Assembly: GCA_944387395.1 (NCBI GenBank)
Contig: CALXEU010000049.1
Location: forward strand, 1-42,308
DNA length: 42,308 bases
Origin: an uncultured Clostridia bacterium
GTDB taxonomy: Bacteria > Bacillota > Clostridia > TANB77 > CAG-508
Direction of reading: 5' to 3'
The position numbers and the translations under genes are program-made. Below the pieces are notes generated by a model. The model ran no database searches, was not told the origin of the DNA, and saw only the letters and a program-made list of their open reading frames with translations. Shown in pieces: positions 7,165 to 15,278 of the stretch (position 1 is the first letter of the stretch; every line of letters starts with the position of its first letter).

Positions 7165-10100
7165 GTGGAAGAAACAAAAGTATATAAAAATGTTAAAGAA
7201 GTTTTTAAAGATTATAACTCAAATAGTTTTGAATTAAACGCAGCAAAAGTTATAGGAATAAACTTATATAAAAGAAAACAAGAACTAGAACTTATAATTG
7301 AATCCGATAAAATGATAGATATAAAAGATATTTTGGCAATGGAAAAGTATATGGAAAACCGCTTTCAAGTTAAAGATGCTAGAATAACAATAAAATACTC
7401 TATTCCAAATGGTGAAGAAACAGACGAAAAAGTTTTAAATCAATGGTTAGATATTGTAGAATACATTTCATTTAAACACCCAATAGCAAAGGCATTTTTA
7501 AAGGGAAGCAGTATAAATATAACAAAAAATAAAATATGCGTAACATTAATATCAAAAGGAAAAGAGTTTTTAGAAAGCAATAAATTTAATGATGTTTTTT
7601 CTAAAATAATTGAAAACATTTATAACAAAAAATACGTAATGGAATACAGTGAAAAAGTTCCAGAAGTAAGTATAGAAAAATACAAAGAAATACAAAAGAA
7701 GTTACAAGAAGAAGTAATACATCAAATAACAAGTAATGTGGATTTTTCTGCACATAATAAAACAACAGTAGAAAATAAAAGCAAACAATATTCTAATAAA
7801 TCTACGAATAAACAATACATAAATAAAACATCAAATAAACAAAATACAGTAACTCCAAATAAAACTGAACAATACAAAAATAAAACAACACCAGGAGCAG
7901 ATTTACCTTGGGAAGCAGCTCCTGCTCCAAATTTTGAGCCGGCTCCAAGTCCTGCAGAGGCCAATATACCACAGCAAGAAGAAGATACACCTTTAATTTA
8001 TGGAAGAAGTTTAAATTTAAAGGACGCTATAACCAAGATACAAGATGTAGGAGTTGATAGCGGAAACGTAATAATAGAAGGAGAAATATTAACAGTAAAA
8101 CTTGACGACAAAGATGAGGATATTAACTTAGGAATAAAAGTAAAAGAGCTAAAAACAGGAAAGTTCTTAATAACATTTAGCGTTTATGACGGAACAAATA
8201 CTATAGATTGTAAAGTATTTTCTCAAGCAGACAAAGCCGATAAACTAAAAAAACGCCTAAAAGATGCAAAAAGAATTAGAATTGCAGGAACCGCACAGTT
8301 TGATCCTTATGCAAAACAACTTGGAATTATGGCAAATACAATAATAGAAATGCCAGAAGAAAAGAAGATACAAAGAATGGATACAGCTGCTATAAAAAGA
8401 GTTGAATTACATATGCATACTCAAATGAGCACAATGGATGGTGTAACTCCTGTTAAGGATTTAATAAAGCGTGCTATGAAGTGGGGAATGAAGTCGATTG
8501 CAATAACAGATCATGGTAGTGTACAAGCTTTTCCTGATGCACATAAAATGCTTGGCGTAAACAATCCAGATATGAAAGTACTATATGGAGTAGAAGCATA
8601 TTTAGTACCAGACAAAGTACCATGTATTGGAAATGATAGAGGTCAAGATTTACATACTACATATTGTGTACTAGATTTAGAAACAACTGGACTTTCATTT
8701 AGAACAGAGAAAATAACAGAAATTGGTATTATGAAAATAAATGAGAACGGAGAAGTAATTGACGAATTTGAAACTTTCGTAAATCCAGAAAAACCAATAC
8801 CACAAAGAGTTGTTGAAGTAACGCACATTACAGATGAAATGGTAAAAGATGCAGAAACTATAGACAAAGTTTTCCCTAAAATGTTAGAGTTTATTGGAGA
8901 TAGCGTAATTGTAACACATAACACAGACTTTGATATAGGATTTTTAAAATACAATGCAAAGCAATTAGGATATACATTAGATAATACATATTTAGATACT
9001 TTGCGTTTGGCTAAAGACCTATTTCCAAATTATAAAAAATATAAGTTAGGTGTAATTGCAGAGAATTTAGGAATTGAAGTATTGGTAGCACATAGAGCAT
9101 TAGACGATGTAGATACAACTGTAAAAGTATTCAGAGTAATGCTTAAAATGCTTGACGAAAAGGGAGCAAAAAAACTTTCTGACATAGCAAAAGTAGCAGA
9201 AGGACAAGTAAACTTTAAAAAATTAAAAAGTTTCCATGCAGTAATTCTTGCAAAAGACTATATTGGATTAAGAAATTTATATAAACTTATATCAATTTCA
9301 CATTTGGACTACTTCTATAAAAGACCATTAATTCTAAAATCAATTTACAAACAATATTCTGAGGGCTTAATATTAGGAAGTGCATGCGAAGCAGGAGAAC
9401 TATATCAAGCAATAGAGCAAGGTAAAGACGATGATGAAATAGAAGCAATTGCAAGAGATTATGATTACTTAGAAATTCAACCAACAGGAAATAATATGTT
9501 CCTAGTTAGAAACGGAATTGTACCAGATGTAGAAGCTCTTCAAAATATAAATAGGAAAATAGTTGAATTAGGCGAAAAATTAGACAAACTAGTTGTTGCA
9601 ACATGCGATGTTCACTTTATGGATCCAGAAGATGAAATTTATAGACGTATACTAGAAGCAGGACAAGGCTATGCTGATTGCGATTTGCAAGCCCCACTAT
9701 ATTTAAGAACAACAGATGAAATGCTAGAAGAATTTAGTTATCTAGGAAAAGAAAAGGCTTATGAAGTAGTTGTAACAAACACAAATAAAGTTGCAGATAT
9801 GTGCGAACAGATAAGCCCTATTTCGCCAGAAAAATGTCCACCATACATAAATGATTGTGAGAAAACAATTAAAGATATAGCATACAATAAAGCACATGAA
9901 TTATATGGAGATCCACTTCCTCAAATTGTAGAAGAAAGGTTGGATAAAGAGTTAAATTCAATTATAAAAAATGGTTTCTCAGTTATGTACATTATAGCTC
10001 AAAAGCTGGTATGGAAATCAAATGAGGACGGATATATAGTTGGATCCAGAGGTTCTGTTGGTTCGTCATTTGTTGCAAATATGACGGGTATTACAGAAGT

Positions 10101-11724
10101 AAATTCACTTCCACCACATTATAGATGTCCACATTGTAAGTATTCAGATTTTACAGATTATGGTTATAAGAACGGATTTGACCTACCAGATAAAGAATGT
10201 CCGAAATGTGGACATAAATTAAAAAAGGATGGAATAGATATTCCGTTTGAAACTTTCTTAGGATTTAACGGAGACAAAGAGCCCGATATAGACTTAAACT
10301 TCTCAGGAGAATATCAAGCAAAAGCACACAAATATACAGAAGTAATATTTGGAAAAGGAACAACTTTTAAAGCAGGAACTGTTGGTACAGTAGCAGGTAA
10401 AACTGCTATGGGATATGTTCGTAAATACAATGAAGAAAGAGGAATACCAATTAACAATTCAGAAGTAATAAGAATAGCAGAAGGATGTACTGGAATAAAA
10501 AGAACAACAGGTCAGCATCCAGGAGGAATTATAGTTGTACCAAAAGGAAGAGAAATTTACGAATTTACACCAGTTCAACATCCTGCAGACGATCCAACAT
10601 CGGATATAATAACGACCCACTTTGATTATCACTCAATAGACCAAAACCTATTAAAACTAGATATTCTTGGCCATGATGATCCAACAATGATAAGAATGCT
10701 TTATGATATAACAGGACAAGACCCAACCAAAGTACCACTAGATGATAAGGCAACCATGAGTATATTTTCTTCTACAAAAGCATTAGGGGTAACTCCTGAA
10801 CAAATAAGAAGTGAAGTTGGAAGTTATGGAGTTCCAGAGTTTGGAACAAAATTTGTACGTGGAATGTTGGTAGACACAAGACCTAAAACCTTTGAAGAAT
10901 TAATACGTATATCTGGATTATCACATGGTACTGATGTATGGCTAAATAATGCTCAGGATTTAATTACTGCTGGAACTATAAAACTAGATGAAGCAATATG
11001 TACAAGAGATGATATAATGATATATTTAATAAAAGAAGGTTTGCCTCCACAAAAAGCATTTAAAATAATGGAGTTTGTTCGTAAAGGTAAACCTGCAAAA
11101 GACCCAGAAGGATGGAAGAAACATGAAGAAACAATGAGGGAATATAATATACCAGAGTGGTATATTGGATCTTGTAAAAAAATTAAATACATGTTCCCAA
11201 AAGCACACGCAGCAGCTTATGTTACAAACGCATTTAGAATTGCATGGTTTAAGGTACACATGCCAAAAGCATATTATGCAGCATTTTTCTCAATTAGAGC
11301 TGATGCATTTGATAGCGATATAATGTGTAATGGTGTTGAAAGAGTAAGAAACAAAATGAAAGAAATTGAACTAGCAGGAAAATCTGCAACTAAAAAAGAC
11401 CAAGATACATATTCTGCTTGCGAAATAGTATTAGAGATGTATGAAAGAGGAATTAACTTCTTACCAATTGATTTATATGAATCAGATGCTATTAAATTTA
11501 AAGTGTTACCAGAAGGAATTCGTCCACCACTAAATAGTATACCTGGACTTGGAACTGTTGCAGCACAAGGAATTCAAGAAGCAAGAAAAGATGGAGAATT
11601 TATGTCTATTGACGATTTAAAAATTAGAGCTAAAATTGGAAAGACTACAATAGAAATGCTAGAAAAAGTTGGTTGCTTAAAAGGAATGAGTCAGAGTAAT
11701 CAAATGAGTTTGTTTAACTTTTAG
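7165..11724 (+). CDS. polC: DNA polymerase III subunit alpha, PolC type (with 3'-5' exonuclease)
   Basis: The 1519-residue replicative polymerase of Gram-positive bacteria. Domain order: N-terminal region (1-about 200); Asn/Lys/Gln- then Pro/Ala-rich linker (about 205-275); OB domain (about 300-390); first PHP part ('VELHMHTQMSTMDG', about 411); inserted DnaQ-like exonuclease with 'LDLETTGLS' (about 502), 'THNTDFDIGFL' and 'AHRALDDVDTT'; second PHP part; zinc ribbon 'CPHC...CPKCG' (about 988-1016); polymerase core with 'PDIDLNFSGEYQ' (about 1040); C-terminal helix-hairpin-helix region. It is roughly 80 residues longer than Bacillus PolC, largely because of the low-complexity linker. The GTG start has AAAGGAG upstream. 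proS, usually between rseP and polC, is missing; a GC-rich cassette sits there instead. Confidence 0.98.
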   Translation: MEETKVYKNVKEVFKDYNSNSFELNAAKVIGINLYKRKQELELIIESDKMIDIKDILAMEKYMENRFQVKDARITIKYSIPNGEETDEKVLNQWLDIVEYISFKHPIAKAFLKGSSINITKNKICVTLISKGKEFLESNKFNDVFSKIIENIYNKKYVMEYSEKVPEVSIEKYKEIQKKLQEEVIHQITSNVDFSAHNKTTVENKSKQYSNKSTNKQYINKTSNKQNTVTPNKTEQYKNKTTPGADLPWEAAPAPNFEPAPSPAEANIPQQEEDTPLIYGRSLNLKDAITKIQDVGVDSGNVIIEGEILTVKLDDKDEDINLGIKVKELKTGKFLITFSVYDGTNTIDCKVFSQADKADKLKKRLKDAKRIRIAGTAQFDPYAKQLGIMANTIIEMPEEKKIQRMDTAAIKRVELHMHTQMSTMDGVTPVKDLIKRAMKWGMKSIAITDHGSVQAFPDAHKMLGVNNPDMKVLYGVEAYLVPDKVPCIGNDRGQDLHTTYCVLDLETTGLSFRTEKITEIGIMKINENGEVIDEFETFVNPEKPIPQRVVEVTHITDEMVKDAETIDKVFPKMLEFIGDSVIVTHNTDFDIGFLKYNAKQLGYTLDNTYLDTLRLAKDLFPNYKKYKLGVIAENLGIEVLVAHRALDDVDTTVKVFRVMLKMLDEKGAKKLSDIAKVAEGQVNFKKLKSFHAVILAKDYIGLRNLYKLISISHLDYFYKRPLILKSIYKQYSEGLILGSACEAGELYQAIEQGKDDDEIEAIARDYDYLEIQPTGNNMFLVRNGIVPDVEALQNINRKIVELGEKLDKLVVATCDVHFMDPEDEIYRRILEAGQGYADCDLQAPLYLRTTDEMLEEFSYLGKEKAYEVVVTNTNKVADMCEQISPISPEKCPPYINDCEKTIKDIAYNKAHELYGDPLPQIVEERLDKELNSIIKNGFSVMYIIAQKLVWKSNEDGYIVGSRGSVGSSFVANMTGITEVNSLPPHYRCPHCKYSDFTDYGYKNGFDLPDKECPKCGHKLKKDGIDIPFETFLGFNGDKEPDIDLNFSGEYQAKAHKYTEVIFGKGTTFKAGTVGTVAGKTAMGYVRKYNEERGIPINNSEVIRIAEGCTGIKRTTGQHPGGIIVVPKGREIYEFTPVQHPADDPTSDIITTHFDYHSIDQNLLKLDILGHDDPTMIRMLYDITGQDPTKVPLDDKATMSIFSSTKALGVTPEQIRSEVGSYGVPEFGTKFVRGMLVDTRPKTFEELIRISGLSHGTDVWLNNAQDLITAGTIKLDEAICTRDDIMIYLIKEGLPPQKAFKIMEFVRKGKPAKDPEGWKKHEETMREYNIPEWYIGSCKKIKYMFPKAHAAAYVTNAFRIAWFKVHMPKAYYAAFFSIRADAFDSDIMCNGVERVRNKMKEIELAGKSATKKDQDTYSACEIVLEMYERGINFLPIDLYESDAIKFKVLPEGIRPPLNSIPGLGTVAAQGIQEARKDGEFMSIDDLKIRAKIGKTTIEMLEKVGCLKGMSQSNQMSLFNF

Positions 11725-11899
11725 ATATATGTATATTTTTAAATTTTTTGTTCTTGTTGTCGAAGCCTATAATCATGAAAAATAAAAATATTTTTTATTT
11801 TCATGGAAGGAAGGCTTCTCCAATTGTCGCACTCGCATTAAAATGCTCGTTTGCTTGCTACGCGAACTGCAAAATTTCTCAAAATATACATATATCTAA
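11721..11899. repeat. 179-bp MITE-like element with perfect 19-bp inverted ends
   Basis: TTAGATATATGTATATTTT at 11721-11739 recurs as its exact reverse complement at 11881-11899. The polC stop TAG (11722-11724) lies inside the left arm. Inside are a strong hairpin with GAAGCC (11763-11768) / GGCTTC (11813-11818) enclosing an AT-rich palindrome beginning and ending in CATGAAAA/TTTTCATG, and smaller stems (GCATTAAAATGC; GTTTGC/GCGAAC). There is no open reading frame of note. ACTT occurs next to both ends (11717-11720 and 11899-11902), possibly a short target duplication. It could be a non-autonomous mobile element or a structured 3' region of the polC transcript; copy number elsewhere would decide. 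Confidence 0.6.
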
Positions 11900-11940
11900 C
11901 TTATTTAAAAAATTAAAGGGAAAATAAAGGAATATAAAAA

Positions 11941-12237
11941 ATGAATATACAAAATATTTTTACATTAGAAAACATAATAATATATTTAATAATTATCAAT
12001 ATAATTGCATTTTTAGCGATGCTTATAGATAAGAAAAAGGCAGAAAGAGGTAGCTGGAGAATAAAAGAAAGTACACTTTTAACTTTAGCACTAATTGGTG
12101 GAAGCATTGGTGCAATTGCTGGAATGTATAAATTCAGGCATAAAATTCAAAAAGCAAGATTTTTTATAGGACTTCCTATAATTATAGTATTACAGATTTT
12201 ATTAGTTATTGCAGTGATTACTAATACGGTTAAATAA
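11941..12237 (+). CDS. DUF1294 family small membrane protein
   Basis: A 98-residue protein with three hydrophobic spans. The family pattern is clear: 'MLIDKKKAERGSWRIKES' after the first span, then 'LIGGSIGAIAGMYKFRHK' and 'KARFFIGLPI'. DUF1294 proteins are widespread, membrane-embedded and of unknown function. AAAGGA provides the ribosome binding site. It is a monocistronic gene between the inverted-repeat element after polC and a perfect terminator at 12253. Nothing in the context indicates a pathway. Confidence 0.88.
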   Translation: MNIQNIFTLENIIIYLIIINIIAFLAMLIDKKKAERGSWRIKESTLLTLALIGGSIGAIAGMYKFRHKIQKARFFIGLPIIIVLQILLVIAVITNTVK

Positions 12238-12252
12238 AGAATAATAGAGTTT

Positions 12253-12282
12253 AAAAATAGCAAGAATAACCTTGCTATTTTT
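12253..12282 (+). terminator. Terminator after DUF1294 gene
   Basis: AAAAATAGCAAG (12253-12264) and CTTGCTATTTTT (12271-12282) form a perfect 12-bp stem with a 6-base loop, ending in a T-run; it may work in both directions. Confidence 0.92.
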
Positions 12283-12326
12283 ATGTTTTTAAAGTAAAAT
12301 AGAAACATGAAAGCGAGGGTGAGATT

Positions 12327-14006
12327 ATGAAAAAATTACCTAAAGGAATAAGTAATTACGAAGAGCTAATTGAAGATGGATATTATTATGTAGATAAGAC
12401 AATGTATATAGAAAAACTAGAATCTTTGGCAGATAAAAGAATAATGTTTTTAAGACCAAGAAAATTTGGAAAAACATTATTTACGAGTATGATTGAAAAT
12501 TATTATGACATACAGAAGGCAGAAAAGTTTGAAAAACTATATGGAGAGACATATATAGGAAAAAATCCAACAAATCTAAAAAATAGCTATTACATATTAA
12601 AGTTTAACTTTTCGGGAATAAATACGGAAAGTGAAGAAACAACAATGAAAGGATTTAGAGAAAAAGTAATAACCTCAATAAAAAGTTTTGTAACAAAATA
12701 TAATCTAGATTTCTATATAAACGAAGAACAAACAACAGAAGGAATGTTAAATAGCTTATTTGAAGCATTTACATATCAAAGACTGCATGGAAAGATATAT
12801 GTAATTATAGACGAATACGACCATTTTGCAAATGAGTTATTAGGATTTAATACAGAAAAATTTAAGTCATTGGTATCAAAGAATGGAAGAGTTCGTAAGT
12901 GGTATGAAATACTAAAACAAGGAACAGAAAGCGTAGTAGATAGAATATTTATAACAGGAGTAGCACCAATAACACTAGATAGCTTAACATCAGGATTTAA
13001 TATTAGTGCAGATATAACAAAAGATAGAAAATTTAATGAAATGATGGGATTTACACAAGAAGAATTAAAAAAATTAATGAATGAGCAAAACATAAAACAA
13101 GAAGAACAAGAAAAGTTATTACCAATAATGAAAGAAAACTATGATGGATATAAATTTTCTATAGAAGCGACAAGTAAAATTTATAATTCAAATATGGCTT
13201 TATATTTTTTAAATGAATATGTACAATACAAAGAAATACCAAAACAATTAATAGATGTAAACATAGCAAGTGATTATAGCAAATTAGAAAAAATGTTAGA
13301 TTTATGTCAAGACGAAGAAAGAGAAAGCATAATAAAGAAAACAATAGCAGGAGAAGGAGTGCTAACAGAAATAACAGAAAAATTTAACCCTGCAATGGAA
13401 TTTACAATAAAAGATTTTTCGTCAATGTTATTTTACTTAGGATACTTAACAATAGTAGAGGAAAGATTAGGGAAAGCAGAATTACAAATACCCAATAATG
13501 TAATGAGAGAAATATATTCTTCATATTTTCTAGACAGAATAACTAAAAAAGGAGAACTAAAAGTATCAGAAGAAATATATAATAAAATATTAGAAGAAAT
13601 AGCATTAGAAGGAAAAATAGATAAAATTGTAGAAGTATTACAAATGTATTTAAATAACCTATCGAACAGAGATTTTCAAAACTTTGATGAAAAATATGTT
13701 AAATTAATATTTTACTGTATAGCAATGAATTTAAAAATATACTCCGTAAAATCAGAAATGGAAGTAAACAGAAAATATCCAGATATATTAATGGTACCAA
13801 GAGAAAGAGAAAAGGGTTATAATGTAATAATGGTAGAATTTAAATATTTAAAAAAAGGTGAAGAAAAGAAATTAAAAGAAAAACAAAAAGAAGCAAGAGA
13901 GCAAATGGAAGAATATTCAAACTTTGAAGATATTAAAGACATAGAAAAATTAAACAAGTATACAATTGTAACAGTAGTAGATAAAATATATTTGGAAAAA
14001 TTGTAA
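12327..14006 (+). CDS. AAA-ATPase-like protein with C-terminal PD-(D/E)XK nuclease-like domain
   Basis: A 559-residue protein of the AAA-ATPase-like plus PDDEXK_9 architecture (Pfam PF09820 and PF08011, formerly DUF1703). The Walker A-like segment is 'FLRPRKFGKTLF' near residues 42-53, in which RPRKFGKT replaces the classical GxxxxGK[ST]. Walker B is 'YVIIDEYDHF' near residues 157-166. The C-terminal nuclease-like motif is 'YPDILMVP' (about 484) followed by 'MVEFKYLKKG' (about 502), the D and E-x-K of the restriction-endonuclease fold. The family is very abundant in gut bacteria and has no proven function; DNA processing or defence has been suggested but is not shown. GAGGGTGAG precedes the ATG. 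It stands alone, with no toxin, methylase or partner gene beside it. Confidence 0.9.
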   Translation: MKKLPKGISNYEELIEDGYYYVDKTMYIEKLESLADKRIMFLRPRKFGKTLFTSMIENYYDIQKAEKFEKLYGETYIGKNPTNLKNSYYILKFNFSGINTESEETTMKGFREKVITSIKSFVTKYNLDFYINEEQTTEGMLNSLFEAFTYQRLHGKIYVIIDEYDHFANELLGFNTEKFKSLVSKNGRVRKWYEILKQGTESVVDRIFITGVAPITLDSLTSGFNISADITKDRKFNEMMGFTQEELKKLMNEQNIKQEEQEKLLPIMKENYDGYKFSIEATSKIYNSNMALYFLNEYVQYKEIPKQLIDVNIASDYSKLEKMLDLCQDEERESIIKKTIAGEGVLTEITEKFNPAMEFTIKDFSSMLFYLGYLTIVEERLGKAELQIPNNVMREIYSSYFLDRITKKGELKVSEEIYNKILEEIALEGKIDKIVEVLQMYLNNLSNRDFQNFDEKYVKLIFYCIAMNLKIYSVKSEMEVNRKYPDILMVPREREKGYNVIMVEFKYLKKGEEKKLKEKQKEAREQMEEYSNFEDIKDIEKLNKYTIVTVVDKIYLEKL

Positions 14007-14106
14007 AAAATATTAGAAATGCAATGAAAAATTAATATCTACTATAATATTATAACAGTAAAAATGTTAAGAAAAAATAAATTTAGTAAGATATAATTAG
14101 AAAAAA

Positions 14107-14262
14107 CGAAGGAAATTTTAAAGGTTGAAAAACAATTAAAATTTTGGCGTTGTCAATCTTCATTCTAAATTTAATCAACGTACAAATTAGTACGCCTCAT
14201 AAATTTAAAATTCGTTTTCCTAGCCAAAATTTAATTCTTTTCCAACCAAATTTATGCCTTGA
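14107..14262. repeat. Long imperfect inverted repeat in the AAA-ATPase/rpiA interval
   Basis: The 275-bp gap 14007-14281 holds one large palindromic structure. The left arm 14123-14148 (GGTTG ... ATTTTGGC) pairs with 14223-14247 (GCCAAAAT ... CAACC) over 25 positions with two mismatches and one bulge. Weaker pairing continues outward from 14107 and to 14262 (AAGG/CCTT). A second arm lies inside, capped by the perfect CGTAC (14179-14183) / GTACG (14190-14194) hairpin. No open reading frame is apparent. It could be a folded RNA leader of rpiA, a terminator region, or a palindromic mobile element. Confidence 0.55.
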
Positions 14263-14281
14263 GGAAGGAATGTGAACAAAA

Positions 14282-14977
14282 ATGGATTGGAATAGAGAAA
14301 TATTACAAAAGCCACAATGGAAGGAAGAAATTACAAACAGAGAGCAAAAAGAAAGAGTAGCAAAAATAATTGCGGAGAAAGTGCAAGAAGGAGATGTTAT
14401 AGGTTTTGGATCTGGTTCTACATCATATTTAGCAGCAATAGAAATTGCAAATAAAATTCAAACAGAAAATATAAAAATTACTGCAATACCAACTTCATAT
14501 GAAATAGAAATGCTATGCACATATTTAGGGATACCAACTGCGTCACTTGAAAACAAGAAACCAGATTGGTGTTTTGATGGTGCAGATGAAGTAGACAATG
14601 ATAACTGGATGATAAAAGGTAGAGGTGCTGCCATGTTTAATGAAAAGTTAAACATTAAATCGGCAGGCAAAATATACATATTAATTGATGAATCTAAAAG
14701 AGTAAATAAATTAGGAGAAAAATTTCCAATACCAGTTGAAGTAAATCCAAATGCCTTAAACTATGTAAAACAAGAGATTAGCAATATGGGAGTAACAAGC
14801 ATAGAACTAAGAATGGCACTTAAAAAAGATGGACCTGTTATAACACAAAATGGAAACTTAATTTTAGATGTTAGATTTAATGATATAGACTATATGTTAG
14901 AGAAGAAGTTAAAAGAAATAACAGGAGTTATAGAAACAGGGTTATTTATTGGATATAATGTAGAGGTAATTTCATAA
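14282..14977 (+). CDS. rpiA: Ribose-5-phosphate isomerase A
   Basis: A 231-residue enzyme interconverting ribose 5-phosphate and ribulose 5-phosphate in the pentose phosphate pathway. Motifs: 'VIGFGSGSTSYLA' (phosphate loop, about residues 39-51), 'WCFDGADEVDND' (about 97-108, catalytic Asp), and 'MIKGRGAAMFNEK' (about 110-122, catalytic Glu-Lys). The length matches RpiA (about 220-230). The ribosome binding site GAGGAAGGA precedes the ATG. The first 30 residues (MDWNREILQKPQWKEEITN) extend slightly beyond the usual start. No other pentose phosphate gene is nearby. Confidence 0.96.
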   Translation: MDWNREILQKPQWKEEITNREQKERVAKIIAEKVQEGDVIGFGSGSTSYLAAIEIANKIQTENIKITAIPTSYEIEMLCTYLGIPTASLENKKPDWCFDGADEVDNDNWMIKGRGAAMFNEKLNIKSAGKIYILIDESKRVNKLGEKFPIPVEVNPNALNYVKQEISNMGVTSIELRMALKKDGPVITQNGNLILDVRFNDIDYMLEKKLKEITGVIETGLFIGYNVEVIS

Positions 14978-14985
14978 AAAATGTA

Positions 14986-15014
14986 TTGCAAATAAAAATA
15001 TGTTATGTTAGAAT
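14986..15014 (+). promoter_or_regulatory. Promoter of the structured leader before the pilin-like gene
   Basis: TTGCAA at 14986-14991 and TAGAAT at 15009-15014 are separated by 17 bases. Transcription would start near 15021, giving a leader of about 260 bases before the pilin-like ATG at 15279. Confidence 0.7.
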
Positions 15015-15053
15015 AAAGAAGTAAAAAGAAACGCAAAGGAGAGAAGTAAAATT

Positions 15054-15101
15054 ATGCTAAGCCTTAAAAGCCTTGATACTCTAGAGAGAGAGAGAGCTTA
15101 A
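15054..15101 (+). CDS. Possible 15-residue leader peptide
   Basis: ATG at 15054 opens MLSLKSLDTLERERA and stops at TAA 15099-15101. AAAGGAG lies 12 bases upstream, slightly farther than ideal. The C-terminal codons are an alternating GAG/AGA run. The peptide has no recognised homologue. Translation would unfold the surrounding stem and could influence the downstream terminator, but it may be a chance ORF in a folded RNA. Confidence 0.35.
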   Translation: MLSLKSLDTLERERA

Positions 15102-15177
15102 CTTTAGTAAACGAAGATAAAGCTTATTTAGCATACAAAAAATTTACTCTTCAAGAAATAAATAAAAAATTTTTAAA

Positions 15178-15217
15178 GATAGAAATGTTATAAAAATATA
15201 ACACTTCTGTCTTTTTT
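15178..15217 (+). terminator. Intrinsic terminator inside the pilin leader
   Basis: GATAGAAATGTTATA (15178-15192) pairs with TATAACACTTCTGTC (15197-15211) over 15 positions with two G-U pairs and a four-base loop, followed by six T. It lies upstream of the pilin-like gene, so expression of that gene needs read-through or another promoter. Confidence 0.88.
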
Positions 15218-15278
15218 GCGTTTAAAAAAGCTAACTCATACCTAAAATGAGAAAATTAAATGAAAGGAAGAAAAAACA

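Larger units (their letters stand above)
15021..15223 (+). promoter_or_regulatory. Candidate attenuator leader or terminated small RNA
   Basis: This transcript region carries a tiny ORF with a ribosome site (15035-15041 and 15054), a stem TATGCTAA (15053-15060) / TTAGCATA (15128-15135) that would hide its start codon, and a strong terminator at 15178-15217. In addition AAACGCAAA (15029-15037) is perfectly complementary to TTTGCGTTT (15215-15223), which overlaps the terminator's T-run; two G-U pairs can extend it into the Shine-Dalgarno. The arrangement fits a leader with alternative folds controlling the pilin-like gene, or an independent RNA of about 200 bases. It does not match a riboswitch that I can recognise. 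Confidence 0.5.

Noticed and set aside
15021..15223. Cyclic-di-GMP (GEMM) or another known riboswitch in the pilin leader
   Set aside because: A short ACGCAAAG-like string is present, but the remaining conserved GEMM positions and the tetraloop/receptor pair are not recognisable.
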